A stretch of 41,056 bases of DNA, from NCBI GenBank assembly GCA_943324565.2, contig CALPMC020000017.1, positions 1 through 41,056 of the forward strand, written 5' to 3'. The DNA comes from Chitinophaga pinensis. GTDB lineage: Bacteria > Bacteroidota > Bacteroidia > Flavobacteriales_D > Crocinitomicaceae. The notes beneath the pieces are model-generated. The model made no database searches. It had not been told where the DNA came from and saw only the letters and a list, made by a program, of their open reading frames with translations. Of the stretch, positions 34,038 to 41,056 are shown piece by piece; the first letter of the stretch is position 1, and every line of letters begins with the position of its first letter. Both the position numbers and the translations under genes were made by a program.

Positions 34038-37000
34038 TTATTGTTTTATAATTTTAATTGCTTTTGCAGTTGATTTATCAATTTGTAAGAAATAGGAACC
34101 TTTAGAAATTTCCTGAACATCTATGGTTTGAATCAATGAATTAATTTTTCCTTGAGAAATTATTCTTCCAGAAAAATCAGTGATTACATAGCCTTTTCCT
34201 AACAAATCGTTTGAAACATTCAATGTAAATTTATCATTGGTTGGGTTCGGATAAACATTTATTGTTGACAATACTTCCTCACTTATTCCAATTACGCCAT
34301 TATCCACAATATTTGACTTTGAAAGACCATAATTCATTATTTTAGTTGGATCACAATTGTTTGGATTTACAATTTCAATTTGGTAAAATAATGGTCCAGT
34401 TGGTGGAGTTAAATCTGTATATGAATTCAAATTACTTTGAATTGTTGTTAAAAGTGCCATATTTGATAAACTCGTTCCTCTGTAAATTCTATAACTTCCA
34501 AAAGTTAATCCTTCATAGTGACTCCAAATTAAATTCCAAGAATTACCAACTCCTTGGTTTATAGTTAAATGAATGGTTTTGTGAAAATCTCCAACATTTG
34601 ATTCAGTTCCACACGTATCTAAAGCTGAGATTTTATAACGATAGGCTTGAACAGCAGGATTTGAATTAGCATCTAAGAAAACTGCTAATTGATTGTAATC
34701 TGTTGCGCCGATTTTTGTGTAAACATTGGATACATTACTTTCTTTATAAACGTAGAATGAATCAATACCCAAAGTCAACGGTTTTTCCCAAACGATTCTG
34801 TTTTCGTTTGTTAATGAGTCCATACCAACGATACAAACTTGTGGAGGTGCAACAAAAGAGGCATTTACATTGAATGGAGCAGAAGTTGATGAACAACCAT
34901 TTGCGTTTGTCACAGATACCGAGTAAGCACCTGAACTAGAAACATTAATATTTTGAGTTGTAGCTCCGGTTGACCAATTGTAAGTAGTGTAACTTCCGGC
35001 ATTCAAAGTAACCGAACCTCCCACACATGGTTGAATTGTTCCTGAAGAAGTAATTATCGGTGTTGATGGGGCAGAAAAAATTGTTACCACCACATCTCCT
35101 GAAGTTATTGGACAATTGTTTACCGAAATTATTACAGAATATGTTCCGGATTGTGAAACCTGCAAACTATCGTTGTTATTTCCTGGAATAGTTACACCAT
35201 TTCTGCGCCATTGATAAGTAAACGATGGATCGCTATTACACGATAACCAAAGTGGTGTTCCTTGACATGCTTGTTGCGGACTTGTTTGACTAATTGCAGC
35301 TGTATGCGTACAACTCAAACCACCCGTACAGAAAATATAATCTGAAAGCGTAGTAGTATCTGAACAACCTGTTGTGTTGCTGGTAGAAATCAATGAAACA
35401 GTATATTGTCCATTGTACAAGTACTGATGAAACACGGACGCATTGTTAGAAGCAAGTGTTGTACCATCTCCAAAATCCCAAGTGAAGGAATAATTTGCAG
35501 CATTGGCAGTTGAATTTGTGAACTGCACAGCAAATGGCGGAGCAGTGTACAATTGTTGAGCGCTTGAGAAGGTTGGGTTGAAATTATTCGGTATAAAAGA
35601 AAGATTCAATGTTGAAATACTATCACAACCTGTTAGGAAGCTTGAAAAAGTTTGCTGATATTGACCTGGTGAATTATATTGTTGGTCATTCCAAGTATAA
35701 CTTGAACCGGGACAAATAGAAACATTAAAGGAGTTATAAACAGGCGAAATTGAGGTTAAATCATATATAACCAAAGAATCACAACCGTATAATGCCGGTT
35801 GATTTGAATAAGCAAAGAAATATCCAGACTGATTTGAAATATAACCATAGCCATCAATATAAAAAGTATCCAAGTAACAGGCTACAATTGAAGTATCTCG
35901 CCAATTTTGATGAAAATTTAAGTTAAGCGTATTGACAGAATCACAACCAACGGAATTAATTAAAACATGATTAAATTGACCTGATTCATAATAGGTTTGA
36001 TTGTTTGAAGGCCATGTGTAGCTATTCGATGTTGCATAAACTTGACTTCCATTTTGAATAACCGCTAAATCGCAAACAGAGATGTTTTGGATATTAAATG
36101 ATGAATTTGAGCTACAATCAACTATTCTTGAAATTTTATTTTTATTGGCTCCATTAAAACTAGTAAAGCCCCCTCCTACGACTATCTTTCCATCGGACTG
36201 TATTTTAATAGCTAAGGGAGGATAGTCGGAAGTATTAATGGAACTAAATCCAGTTCCTGAGTTAAAGCTATTATCTATTGAGCCATCAATATTTATTCGG
36301 ACAATGTGATTAGATGAAACTCCATTAAAAGAAGTAAAACCTCCAATTGCTATTATTTTTCCGTCGGGCTGTAATGAAATATCATTAGGTGGATAGTTAA
36401 ATCCATTGCTGATAATAAAAGTAGGATCAATAGATCCATTTTGATTTAAGCGAACCATTCCATTTGCAGAAACTCCATTATAAATAGTAAAACTACCTGC
36501 AAGAATAATCTTACCATCAGGTTGCAGAGCAGCCATTGGAAAAAGGTTGTCTACACTTGTTCCAGGATCAAAAGTAAAATCAATAGATCCATTTGTATTT
36601 AAGCGAGCTATACCAAATCTATTTGTTCCGTTGTATGAAGAAAAGTTACCTCCACAAAGGATCTTTCCGTCTTGTTGAATTACTAATGCTGAACTTACTG
36701 AACCATCAAAACCAATTCCAACATTAAATGAATTATCTATCGAGCCATCTGTATTTAAACGTATTAAATAATTTACAAGAGTTCCATTAAATTGGCTAAA
36801 ATATCCTCCAACTAAAATTTTGCCATCTGTTTGAACAGCTATTTGAGAAACCCCTCCGTCAAAACCAGTTCCAATATTAAATGAGTTATCTATCGAACCA
36901 TCTGTATTTAGGCGAACTATACGATTTACTGGATAGCCATTATAATTAGTAAAATATCCTCCAACTAAAATTTTTCCATCCGCTTGAAGAGTAATTTTAT

Positions 37001-37283
37001 TCACATCATTATTAAAACCTGTTCCTATATTAAATAAATTATCTAATGAACCATTTTGATTCAAACGAGCCAAACTTATTATTGGTAAACCATTGAAAGA
37101 TGTAAATTGTCCACTGACGATTATTTTTCCATCTGACTGAATTACAACTCCTGAAACATAGCAATTAGGTGAATAATTATTGCTAAAACCAGAACCAATT
37201 TGAAAGGATTGATCTGCAATAAATTGCTGCCCAAAAGAATTAATTTGGATTGCAGCAAATAACAATAAAATTAGTTTTTTCAT
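34038..37283 (-). CDS. Large secreted T9SS protein with delta-60 repeats and PKD/Ig-like domains
   Basis: 1081 residues. Signal peptide MKKLILLLFAAIQINSFGQQ. Residues ~25-400 hold seven delta-60 repeats, each with a QxDGKIxxxGxF core (IQSDGKIIVSGQF, LQADGKILVGGYF, VQTDGKILVGGYF, IQQDGKILCGGNF, LQPDGKIILAGSF, LQPDGKIIAIGGF, IQSDGKIVVGGGF) and RLNxxGSIDxxF between them. Short CDS-type modules (GCDSVNTLNLNF, GCDSLVIYDLT) follow, then a PKD domain (TWDFGDGTTLASNNASVFHQYLYNGQYTVSL), an Ig-like domain, FN3-like segments, and the T9SS sorting domain (INVYPNPTNDKFTLNVSN ... KGSYFLQIDKSTAKAIKIIKQ). It should be exported through the type IX system to the cell surface. Confidence 0.92.
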   Translation of the reverse strand: MKKLILLLFAAIQINSFGQQFIADQSFQIGSGFSNNYSPNCYVSGVVIQSDGKIIVSGQFTSFNGLPIISLARLNQNGSLDNLFNIGTGFNNDVNKITLQADGKILVGGYFTNYNGYPVNRIVRLNTDGSIDNSFNIGTGFDGGVSQIAVQTDGKILVGGYFSQFNGTLVNYLIRLNTDGSIDNSFNVGIGFDGSVSSALVIQQDGKILCGGNFSSYNGTNRFGIARLNTNGSIDFTFDPGTSVDNLFPMAALQPDGKIILAGSFTIYNGVSANGMVRLNQNGSIDPTFIISNGFNYPPNDISLQPDGKIIAIGGFTSFNGVSSNHIVRINIDGSIDNSFNSGTGFSSINTSDYPPLAIKIQSDGKIVVGGGFTSFNGANKNKISRIVDCSSNSSFNIQNISVCDLAVIQNGSQVYATSNSYTWPSNNQTYYESGQFNHVLINSVGCDSVNTLNLNFHQNWRDTSIVACYLDTFYIDGYGYISNQSGYFFAYSNQPALYGCDSLVIYDLTSISPVYNSFNVSICPGSSYTWNDQQYNSPGQYQQTFSSFLTGCDSISTLNLSFIPNNFNPTFSSAQQLYTAPPFAVQFTNSTANAANYSFTWDFGDGTTLASNNASVFHQYLYNGQYTVSLISTSNTTGCSDTTTLSDYIFCTGGLSCTHTAAISQTSPQQACQGTPLWLSCNSDPSFTYQWRRNGVTIPGNNNDSLQVSQSGTYSVIISVNNCPITSGDVVVTIFSAPSTPIITSSGTIQPCVGGSVTLNAGSYTTYNWSTGATTQNINVSSSGAYSVSVTNANGCSSTSAPFNVNASFVAPPQVCIVGMDSLTNENRIVWEKPLTLGIDSFYVYKESNVSNVYTKIGATDYNQLAVFLDANSNPAVQAYRYKISALDTCGTESNVGDFHKTIHLTINQGVGNSWNLIWSHYEGLTFGSYRIYRGTSLSNMALLTTIQSNLNSYTDLTPPTGPLFYQIEIVNPNNCDPTKIMNYGLSKSNIVDNGVIGISEEVLSTINVYPNPTNDKFTLNVSNDLLGKGYVITDFSGRIISQGKINSLIQTIDVQEISKGSYFLQIDKSTAKAIKIIKQ

Positions 37284-37380
37284 AAATGTTTGTTTAAGTT
37301 AGTATTTTTTAGTTGGTCTTACTACTTTCATATTTGTTAATTCTACTTGTTAAAACGAGCAGCAAGTTTGTTCATAATAT

Positions 37381-37725
37381 CTAAATCCAAAAGAATAAAA
37401 TACGTCGAATTAAAAACCAAATGATTTTAAAAGGAATTGCCCAAACAGGAGTCCAAAATGATCTTTTAGGCTTTTCTGAGTTATTAGAGTTCGATTGTTT
37501 TTTCTCTTTAACTTCACCTAGAAAATCAATTTTAGTATTAGAATGTTTCCAATCGATTGCATTTGGATCTTCGCCTAGGTGTTTCGCAGCAGCGATAATA
37601 ATATCTTCTTTTAACTTAGTATCTCCACCAGGTAAATATTTTTTTGGATATTCAAATTCCAAATTGGGAAATTTTGAACCGTTGTTTCCAGTTGCTATTC
37701 GCATTTCGATTTTGTACTTATACAT
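37381..37725 (-). CDS. Small protein of unknown function with C-terminal membrane-active segment
   Basis: 114 residues, not recognised. It opens with MYKYKIEMRIATGNNGSKF, then a soluble part (EYPKKYLPGGDTKLKEDIIIAAAKHLGEDPNAIDWKHSNTKIDF), a polar linker (EVKEKKQSNSNNSEKPKRS) and a C-terminal, aromatic and basic hydrophobic helix (FWTPVWAIPFKIIWFLIRRILFFWI) that could span or insert in a membrane. The HTH protein gene lies upstream in the same direction, 126 bases away; the two might form a unit. The last residues are hydrophobic right to the stop, unusual for a soluble protein. Confidence 0.55.
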   Translation of the reverse strand: MYKYKIEMRIATGNNGSKFPNLEFEYPKKYLPGGDTKLKEDIIIAAAKHLGEDPNAIDWKHSNTKIDFLGEVKEKKQSNSNNSEKPKRSFWTPVWAIPFKIIWFLIRRILFFWI

Positions 37726-37851
37726 TCTTAATATATTTAATTCCCCCTACTCTCCAGCTTTTCGGGTTCCGCTCTTGCTGTAAAATCAGCAGTAAGTCTG
37801 TTCGCCTGCAAAATAAAACATGCTCACTGCAACCACTTTGCAGTCTAAAAA

Positions 37852-38334
37852 TTATTTTGCTTGCCATTTAAAATTTAGGTTGCCAGCTTGTTTGAATTGG
37901 TAACTGTTGCTGCTTTTGTCAAAAATCAAAGGGCACTGAAATTCGTTTTTAAGCACGTTTAAATAATTGAATAAACTGCGTTCAGAAATTTCTAGCTGCT
38001 TTGCAAACTGGGCTGCAGAACCGGTATTTTTTTGTTTAATTCCCAAATAAATGCGTTGCAAGGTTGCCAGTTGTTTGTTCTTAAAAACAGCGTCTACCTG
38101 GTCAATCGTTTGGTCTTCATTGTATTTCCAAATCAAAGCGCCACTTTCAGAAAACAAATAGCTTTGCTTGAAATTATTCCACGCAATGGGAGCGTTTAAC
38201 TCCTCGCGAATAAACTTTTTGTAATTGTAAATCATTCGCTCCGAAACGCCCAATAATTTCGCAACATCAGCAGGTTTTCCCGTCTGCTTGCGCTCCACTA
38301 AATGAATGAATTTTCTCAGTTTTTCTAAGTGCAT
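37852..38334 (-). CDS. Tandem helix-turn-helix regulator
   Basis: 160 residues made of two similar halves. Each has an HTH followed by a small strand part: TGKPADVAKLLGVSERMIYNYKKFIREELNAPI...SYLF near residues 17-70, and TGSAAQFAKQLEISERSLFNYLNVLKNEFQCPL...SYQF near 98-150. The common pattern is A-x-x-LxxSERxxxNYxxxxxxE, of the HTH_11/helix-turn-helix type II group. It looks like a DNA-binding protein that could touch two half-sites with one chain. No ligand or sensor domain is present. It is the only regulator between the T9SS gene and the cyanophycin genes, so a target among those is possible (inference). Confidence 0.75.
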   Translation of the reverse strand: MHLEKLRKFIHLVERKQTGKPADVAKLLGVSERMIYNYKKFIREELNAPIAWNNFKQSYLFSESGALIWKYNEDQTIDQVDAVFKNKQLATLQRIYLGIKQKNTGSAAQFAKQLEISERSLFNYLNVLKNEFQCPLIFDKSSNSYQFKQAGNLNFKWQAK

Positions 38335-38671
38335 ATACCACTAAGTAGAATGAGAAAAGAATTTGTCCCGATTACGCTATACTTTTTGCAAGCAATCGTT
38401 TTACAACTGTTTTCAACTAAAAGAAATAGATACATTGTATTATTGACAATTCTACTTTCCTGCACATCTGGCTCGCAGGATTCCACCTCAGACAGAAATT
38501 TCCATCATCGGTGCAAAGAAAAATCAAGGTAGTGCAATCAGTTTGCAGTTTGGAATTTTGTACTTTTCTAAATTATGATACTTACTCTATGGAACTTTCC
38601 TTTAAAAACTTTGTTGAAAAGTCCATTTTAATCAAAAGTTAAACGACGTTAAAATTTCTATTTTTGCCACT
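38335..38671. other. Gene-poor gap before cphB with a possible lipoprotein remnant
   Basis: No convincing gene. A plus-strand frame from the ATG at 38350 gives MRKEFVPITLYFLQAIVLQL, then NRYIVLLTILLSCTSGSQDST, where LLSC looks like a lipobox, and stops at 38532; a shift of frame near 38490 gives a further open stretch (EISIIGAKKNQGSAISLQF) ending near 38578. It may be a decayed small lipoprotein gene, or chance. The cphB promoter lies at its 3' end. Confidence 0.25.
38659..38666 (+). promoter_or_regulatory. -7 box (TATTTTTG) of the cyanophycin operon, five bases before ATG
   Basis: TATTTTTG is followed by CCACT and then the ATG at 38672. This is a full consensus match with the tight spacing described for several genes here. 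Confidence 0.6.
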
Positions 38672-39535
38672 ATGAATCCAAAAGGTAAACTAATCATTAT
38701 AGGTGGCGCTGTTGATAAAGGCAGTTTTACCGAAAGTAACTTCACCGATAACGTGGAGAAAAACTTAAATTTTTTCGAAAAAGGAATTTTGAAAAGAATC
38801 ATCGATGAATCTAAAAATGGACTTTCTTCGAAAATAGAAATCATTCCAACTGCATCTAAAATCCCCAATCAAGTTGGACCAGAATATGCCAAAGCATTTC
38901 AATATTTAGGCGCAGAGAATGTCGAAGTATTGAACATCGAAAAACGTGAAGAAGCACTTTCAGATGATTCTTATAATAGGATTAAAAATGCAGATGTAAT
39001 TTTCTTTACCGGTGGTGACCAATTGCGTTTGACGTCAATAATTGGTGGAACTCCTATGCACGATTTGATTTTGCAGAAATACCAGGAAGAAGAATTTATT
39101 TACGTTGGAACTTCTGCAGGTGCTGCAAGTGCCAGTAAAAGTATGATTTATCAAGGTTCAAGTCACGAGGCTCTTTTGAAAGGCGAAATCAAAGTCACAA
39201 GTGGTTTTGGTTTGATTGATCATGTTGTTGTAGACACACATTTTGTACAACGCGGTAGAATCGGACGTTTGTTTCAAGCTGTTGTAGGTAATCCAAAGAC
39301 TTTAGGAATCGGACTAGGAGAAGACACAGGTTTGCTAATTACCGAAGGAAATTCAATGGAGGCATTGGGTTCTGGATTGGTTATTCTTGTCGACGGACGA
39401 AATATTTCAGATACAAATATTACCGATGTAAATATCGGAGATCCTATTTCAATTAAAAATTTAGTGGTGCATGTATTGAGTAAGGGAGATAATTATTTAT
39501 TGAAAGAACATCAGTTTACCATACATAATCACTAA
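38672..39535 (+). CDS. cphB: Cyanophycinase
   Basis: A serine peptidase of family S51 that cuts cyanophycin, the arginine-aspartate storage polymer, into beta-Asp-Arg dipeptides. The 287 residues have the opening MNPKGKLIIIGGAVDKGSF, EIIPTASKIPNQVGPEYAKAFQYLGAENVEVLNI, the FFTGGDQLRLTSIIGGTPM stretch, the nucleophile Ser148 in YVGTSAGAAS and IDHVVVDTHFVQRGRIGRLFQAV. The length is typical for the bacterial enzyme. The isoaspartyl peptidase gene begins ten bases on, which would finish the breakdown. A cyanophycin synthetase gene is not in the window, so the strain may use its own or outside polymer. Confidence 0.95.
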   Translation: MNPKGKLIIIGGAVDKGSFTESNFTDNVEKNLNFFEKGILKRIIDESKNGLSSKIEIIPTASKIPNQVGPEYAKAFQYLGAENVEVLNIEKREEALSDDSYNRIKNADVIFFTGGDQLRLTSIIGGTPMHDLILQKYQEEEFIYVGTSAGAASASKSMIYQGSSHEALLKGEIKVTSGFGLIDHVVVDTHFVQRGRIGRLFQAVVGNPKTLGIGLGEDTGLLITEGNSMEALGSGLVILVDGRNISDTNITDVNIGDPISIKNLVVHVLSKGDNYLLKEHQFTIHNH

Positions 39536-39544
39536 ACAATAACA

Positions 39545-40387
39545 ATGAAATTATTAATTCACGGCGGATTTTTCAGCGAGTTTTCTCAATCTAACGAAAC
39601 GAAAGTTGCCAAGCAAAATGCCATGGAACGCATTGCAAAAGTATCTTTTGAGTATTTGAAAACGCACTCTGCTATTGAAACGGTTGTTTTTGCGGTGGAA
39701 CAATTGGAAAACGATTCCCTTTTCAATGCTGGAATAGGTTCGCAAATTCAAAACGATGGCGTAATTCGTATGAGCGCTTCTTTAATGGATGGAACTTCAA
39801 AAAAATTCAGCGGTGTCATTAATATTCAAGAGGTGAAAAACCCTATTCGTGTGGCTGAGAACCTAATTAAGGTTGACGATCGCGTATTGGGAGGTGAAGG
39901 TGCAAATGCGTATGCAAAATCAATCGGTGTTGAAACATTTTCTACTGAAATTCCGGAAAGAAGGGCTGAATACGAAGCAAAATTAGCAGCATCTCGCTTG
40001 GGGACTGTTGGTTGTGTTGCGTTAGATAACGAAGGGAAATTAGCTGCAGCAACATCAACAGGTGGAAAAGGTTTTGAAATCCCTGGACGTATTTCAGATT
40101 CAGCAACAGTTGCGGGAAATTTCGCAAACGACGATTGCGCAGTAAGTTGTACAGGAGTTGGGGAGGATATCGTTAGTGCAGCAGTAGCTTCGTCCATCGC
40201 GACAAGAGTTACAGACGGTTTCACAATTGATAAAGCATTTGACAAAACCTTTTCTGAATTAGCAAAATTTGATGGTTTTGCTGGCGCAATCGGTTTAGAT
40301 AAATACGGTAATATGTTTTGGCAAGAATCGCATCCGAAAATTGTTTTTGCAGCCTATGATGGTGTGAATTTTACCGTTTTTAGTTAG
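39545..40387 (+). CDS. Isoaspartyl peptidase / L-asparaginase (N-terminal nucleophile type)
   Basis: 280 residues, plant-type (Ntn) asparaginase family. The chain matures by self-cleavage before the nucleophile Thr154 in LGTVGCVALDNEGKLAAATSTGG, the family motif (usual form GTVGAVA). Earlier conserved pieces are IHGGFF, ENDSLFNAGIGSQIQNDGVIRMSASLMDG and FSGVINIQEVKNPIRVAENL; VSCTGVGEDIV follows the nucleophile. Such enzymes hydrolyse beta-Asp-Xaa dipeptides, including beta-Asp-Arg made by cyanophycinase, which fits its place nine bases after cphB. The product would be aspartate and arginine. No terminator is evident after the stop. Confidence 0.93.
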   Translation: MKLLIHGGFFSEFSQSNETKVAKQNAMERIAKVSFEYLKTHSAIETVVFAVEQLENDSLFNAGIGSQIQNDGVIRMSASLMDGTSKKFSGVINIQEVKNPIRVAENLIKVDDRVLGGEGANAYAKSIGVETFSTEIPERRAEYEAKLAASRLGTVGCVALDNEGKLAAATSTGGKGFEIPGRISDSATVAGNFANDDCAVSCTGVGEDIVSAAVASSIATRVTDGFTIDKAFDKTFSELAKFDGFAGAIGLDKYGNMFWQESHPKIVFAAYDGVNFTVFS

Positions 40388-40530
40388 TAGGTTTTTCTAA
40401 TAGCTTCAACTTAAAGTTTGTAGTTTTATTTAGTCCGCAAGAAAAAGATAACTAATTTTACAATTCATTGATTTATTTTGTTTCAGTTGCATTTTTATGG
40501 TAATCTGAAGTAAAGTACAGAATAAATTTT

Positions 40531-40604
40531 GGCTCCGTGGCGCAACTGTATAGCGCATCAGATTTCGGCTCTGAGGGTTGGGGGTTAGAATCCCTCCGGG
40601 GTCA
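40531..40604 (+). tRNA. tRNA-Arg, anticodon TCG
   Basis: A full cloverleaf of 74 bases. Acceptor GGCTCCG with CGGGGTC (two G-U pairs) and discriminator A; D-stem GCGC/GCGC; anticodon stem TCAGA/TCTGA with loop TTTCGGC, so the anticodon is TCG (40565-40567); a five-base variable region; T-stem GGGGG with CCCTC. CCA is not encoded. Two loop positions are unusual: T-loop TTAGAAT instead of TTCGAAT, and D-loop AACTGTATA instead of the usual CTGGATA type. They are discussed in the findings. A terminator follows directly. Confidence 0.93.
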
Positions 40605-40612
40605 CAAAACAG

Positions 40613-40650
40613 AACGAGAATGAGAGTGAAAGCGTCATTCTCGTTTTTGT
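40613..40650 (+). terminator. Terminator of tRNA-Arg
   Basis: An 11-bp perfect stem (AACGAGAATGA with TCATTCTCGTT) closes an 11-base loop and is followed by T-rich sequence (TTTGTTTTT). It starts nine bases after the tRNA. Confidence 0.85.
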
Positions 40651-41056
40651 TTTTCCTCATTTTCATTCTGTTTTTTTAATCTTTTTGTCGGAATCAACCC
40701 ACTCCAAAACCCTTTCCAAGTCCTTATAAAAGTTAGATTTTTCGACTTCTCAGGTTACTTTTTAAAGATGTAATAAATTGTAAGTCAATGATTTGAAAGA
40801 GAAGATGAAGATTGTGAAATTCTAATTTGAAAATGAAATAATTTGAAAATTTGAAAATAGTCACCTCACATAATCATTACTGGTCACCTCCCTTTGTCCC
40901 TCCTCAAGGCTAATCTTTATACACAAGTCAACTTTTATTTTTGAAGAGTAAATATCCCTCAAGTTGTAAATGAAACCTATCGTACCCTTCCTTAATTGTA
41001 ATGTATCCTGGTGGCCCATGTGAGCTGTAACCTGTCCACCCAGCAACTCTAGCAAT
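40651..41056. other. Gene-free right end: AT-rich repeats, then a compositionally different ~200-base stretch
   Basis: At 40826-40858 the octamer-like unit TTTGAAAAT occurs three times, a simple repeat typical of such AT-rich genomes. From 40861 to the window end the sequence is ~41% G+C, against roughly a third or less in neighbouring intergenic DNA, and is C-rich on the plus strand. It has a minus-strand frame open to the window edge, ending in TGA at 40861, that reads like no family I know (e.g. [34 protein letters not shown]). It could be a partial gene, a foreign piece or an assembly end. Confidence 0.4.

Noticed and set aside
36200-37150. CRISPR-like or tandem DNA repeat
   Set aside because: The periodic similarity comes from seven delta-60 protein repeats of ~150 bases with diverged codons, not from short identical repeats with spacers.
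40861-41055. Confident call of a protein-coding gene at the right edge
   Set aside because: The 64-residue frame is cut by the window, lacks recognisable motifs and a start, and lies in DNA of different composition.

Overview
The window looks like part of a low-GC chromosome of a Bacteroidota bacterium, most likely Flavobacteriales and possibly near Fluviicola/Crocinitomicaceae (the family placement is inference). The evidence is repeated TAnnTTTG-type -7 boxes, A-rich sequence instead of Shine-Dalgarno sites before start codons, two proteins with type IX secretion (T9SS) C-terminal sorting domains, ribosomal protein L17 with a long acidic tail, and the gene order rpoA-rplQ-carA-eno.

Layout. 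1-3.6 kb: the end of the ribosomal/RNA polymerase cluster (rpoA 3' end, rplQ), then carA and eno. 3.6-12.3 kb: housekeeping and membrane genes (Nudix hydrolase, alpha-oxoamine synthase, MarC family, a 33-residue membrane ORF, uvrA, an APC permease with a large soluble insertion, a VIT/CCC1 transporter). 12.4-15.8 kb: a minus-strand operon of outer membrane protein, radA, RDD protein and rsmI. 15.9-19.6 kb: an acidic-tailed protein, dxr with a lipoprotein, and a divergent xseA. 19.6-24.5 kb: a T9SS protein, a MORN-like protein, a flavin reductase with a DUF3127 protein that has an SSB-like C-terminal tip, and a DUF1573-type gene broken by one stop codon.

24.6-34 kb is the accessory part: a YhcG/DUF1016 PD-(D/E)XK nuclease with two palindromes inside its coding sequence, a sigma factor overlapping a membrane TPR anti-sigma candidate, a Fic protein, a membrane-anchored exported CHAT protease, an AAA/DUF4143 ATPase, and an outer membrane protein gene lying between two copies of a ~230-bp composite palindromic repeat. 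34-38.3 kb holds a large delta-60-repeat T9SS protein, a small unknown protein and a tandem-HTH protein. 38.7-40.4 kb is a cyanophycinase plus isoaspartyl peptidase operon, followed by tRNA-Arg(TCG). The last ~200 bases differ in composition from the rest.

The most notable points are: (1) at least seven genes have a -7 promoter box ending only 4-5 bases before the start codon, which predicts leaderless mRNAs; (2) a sigma / TPR anti-sigma / CHAT protease group that could be a membrane stress-signalling system; (3) the composite palindromic repeat and the duplicated terminator beside it; (4) a tRNA-Arg in which the G19-C56 tertiary pair appears to have become U19-A56; (5) a single-base nonsense codon (expected GGA, found TGA) in the DUF1573-type gene. 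No CRISPR array, insertion sequence or rRNA gene was seen.
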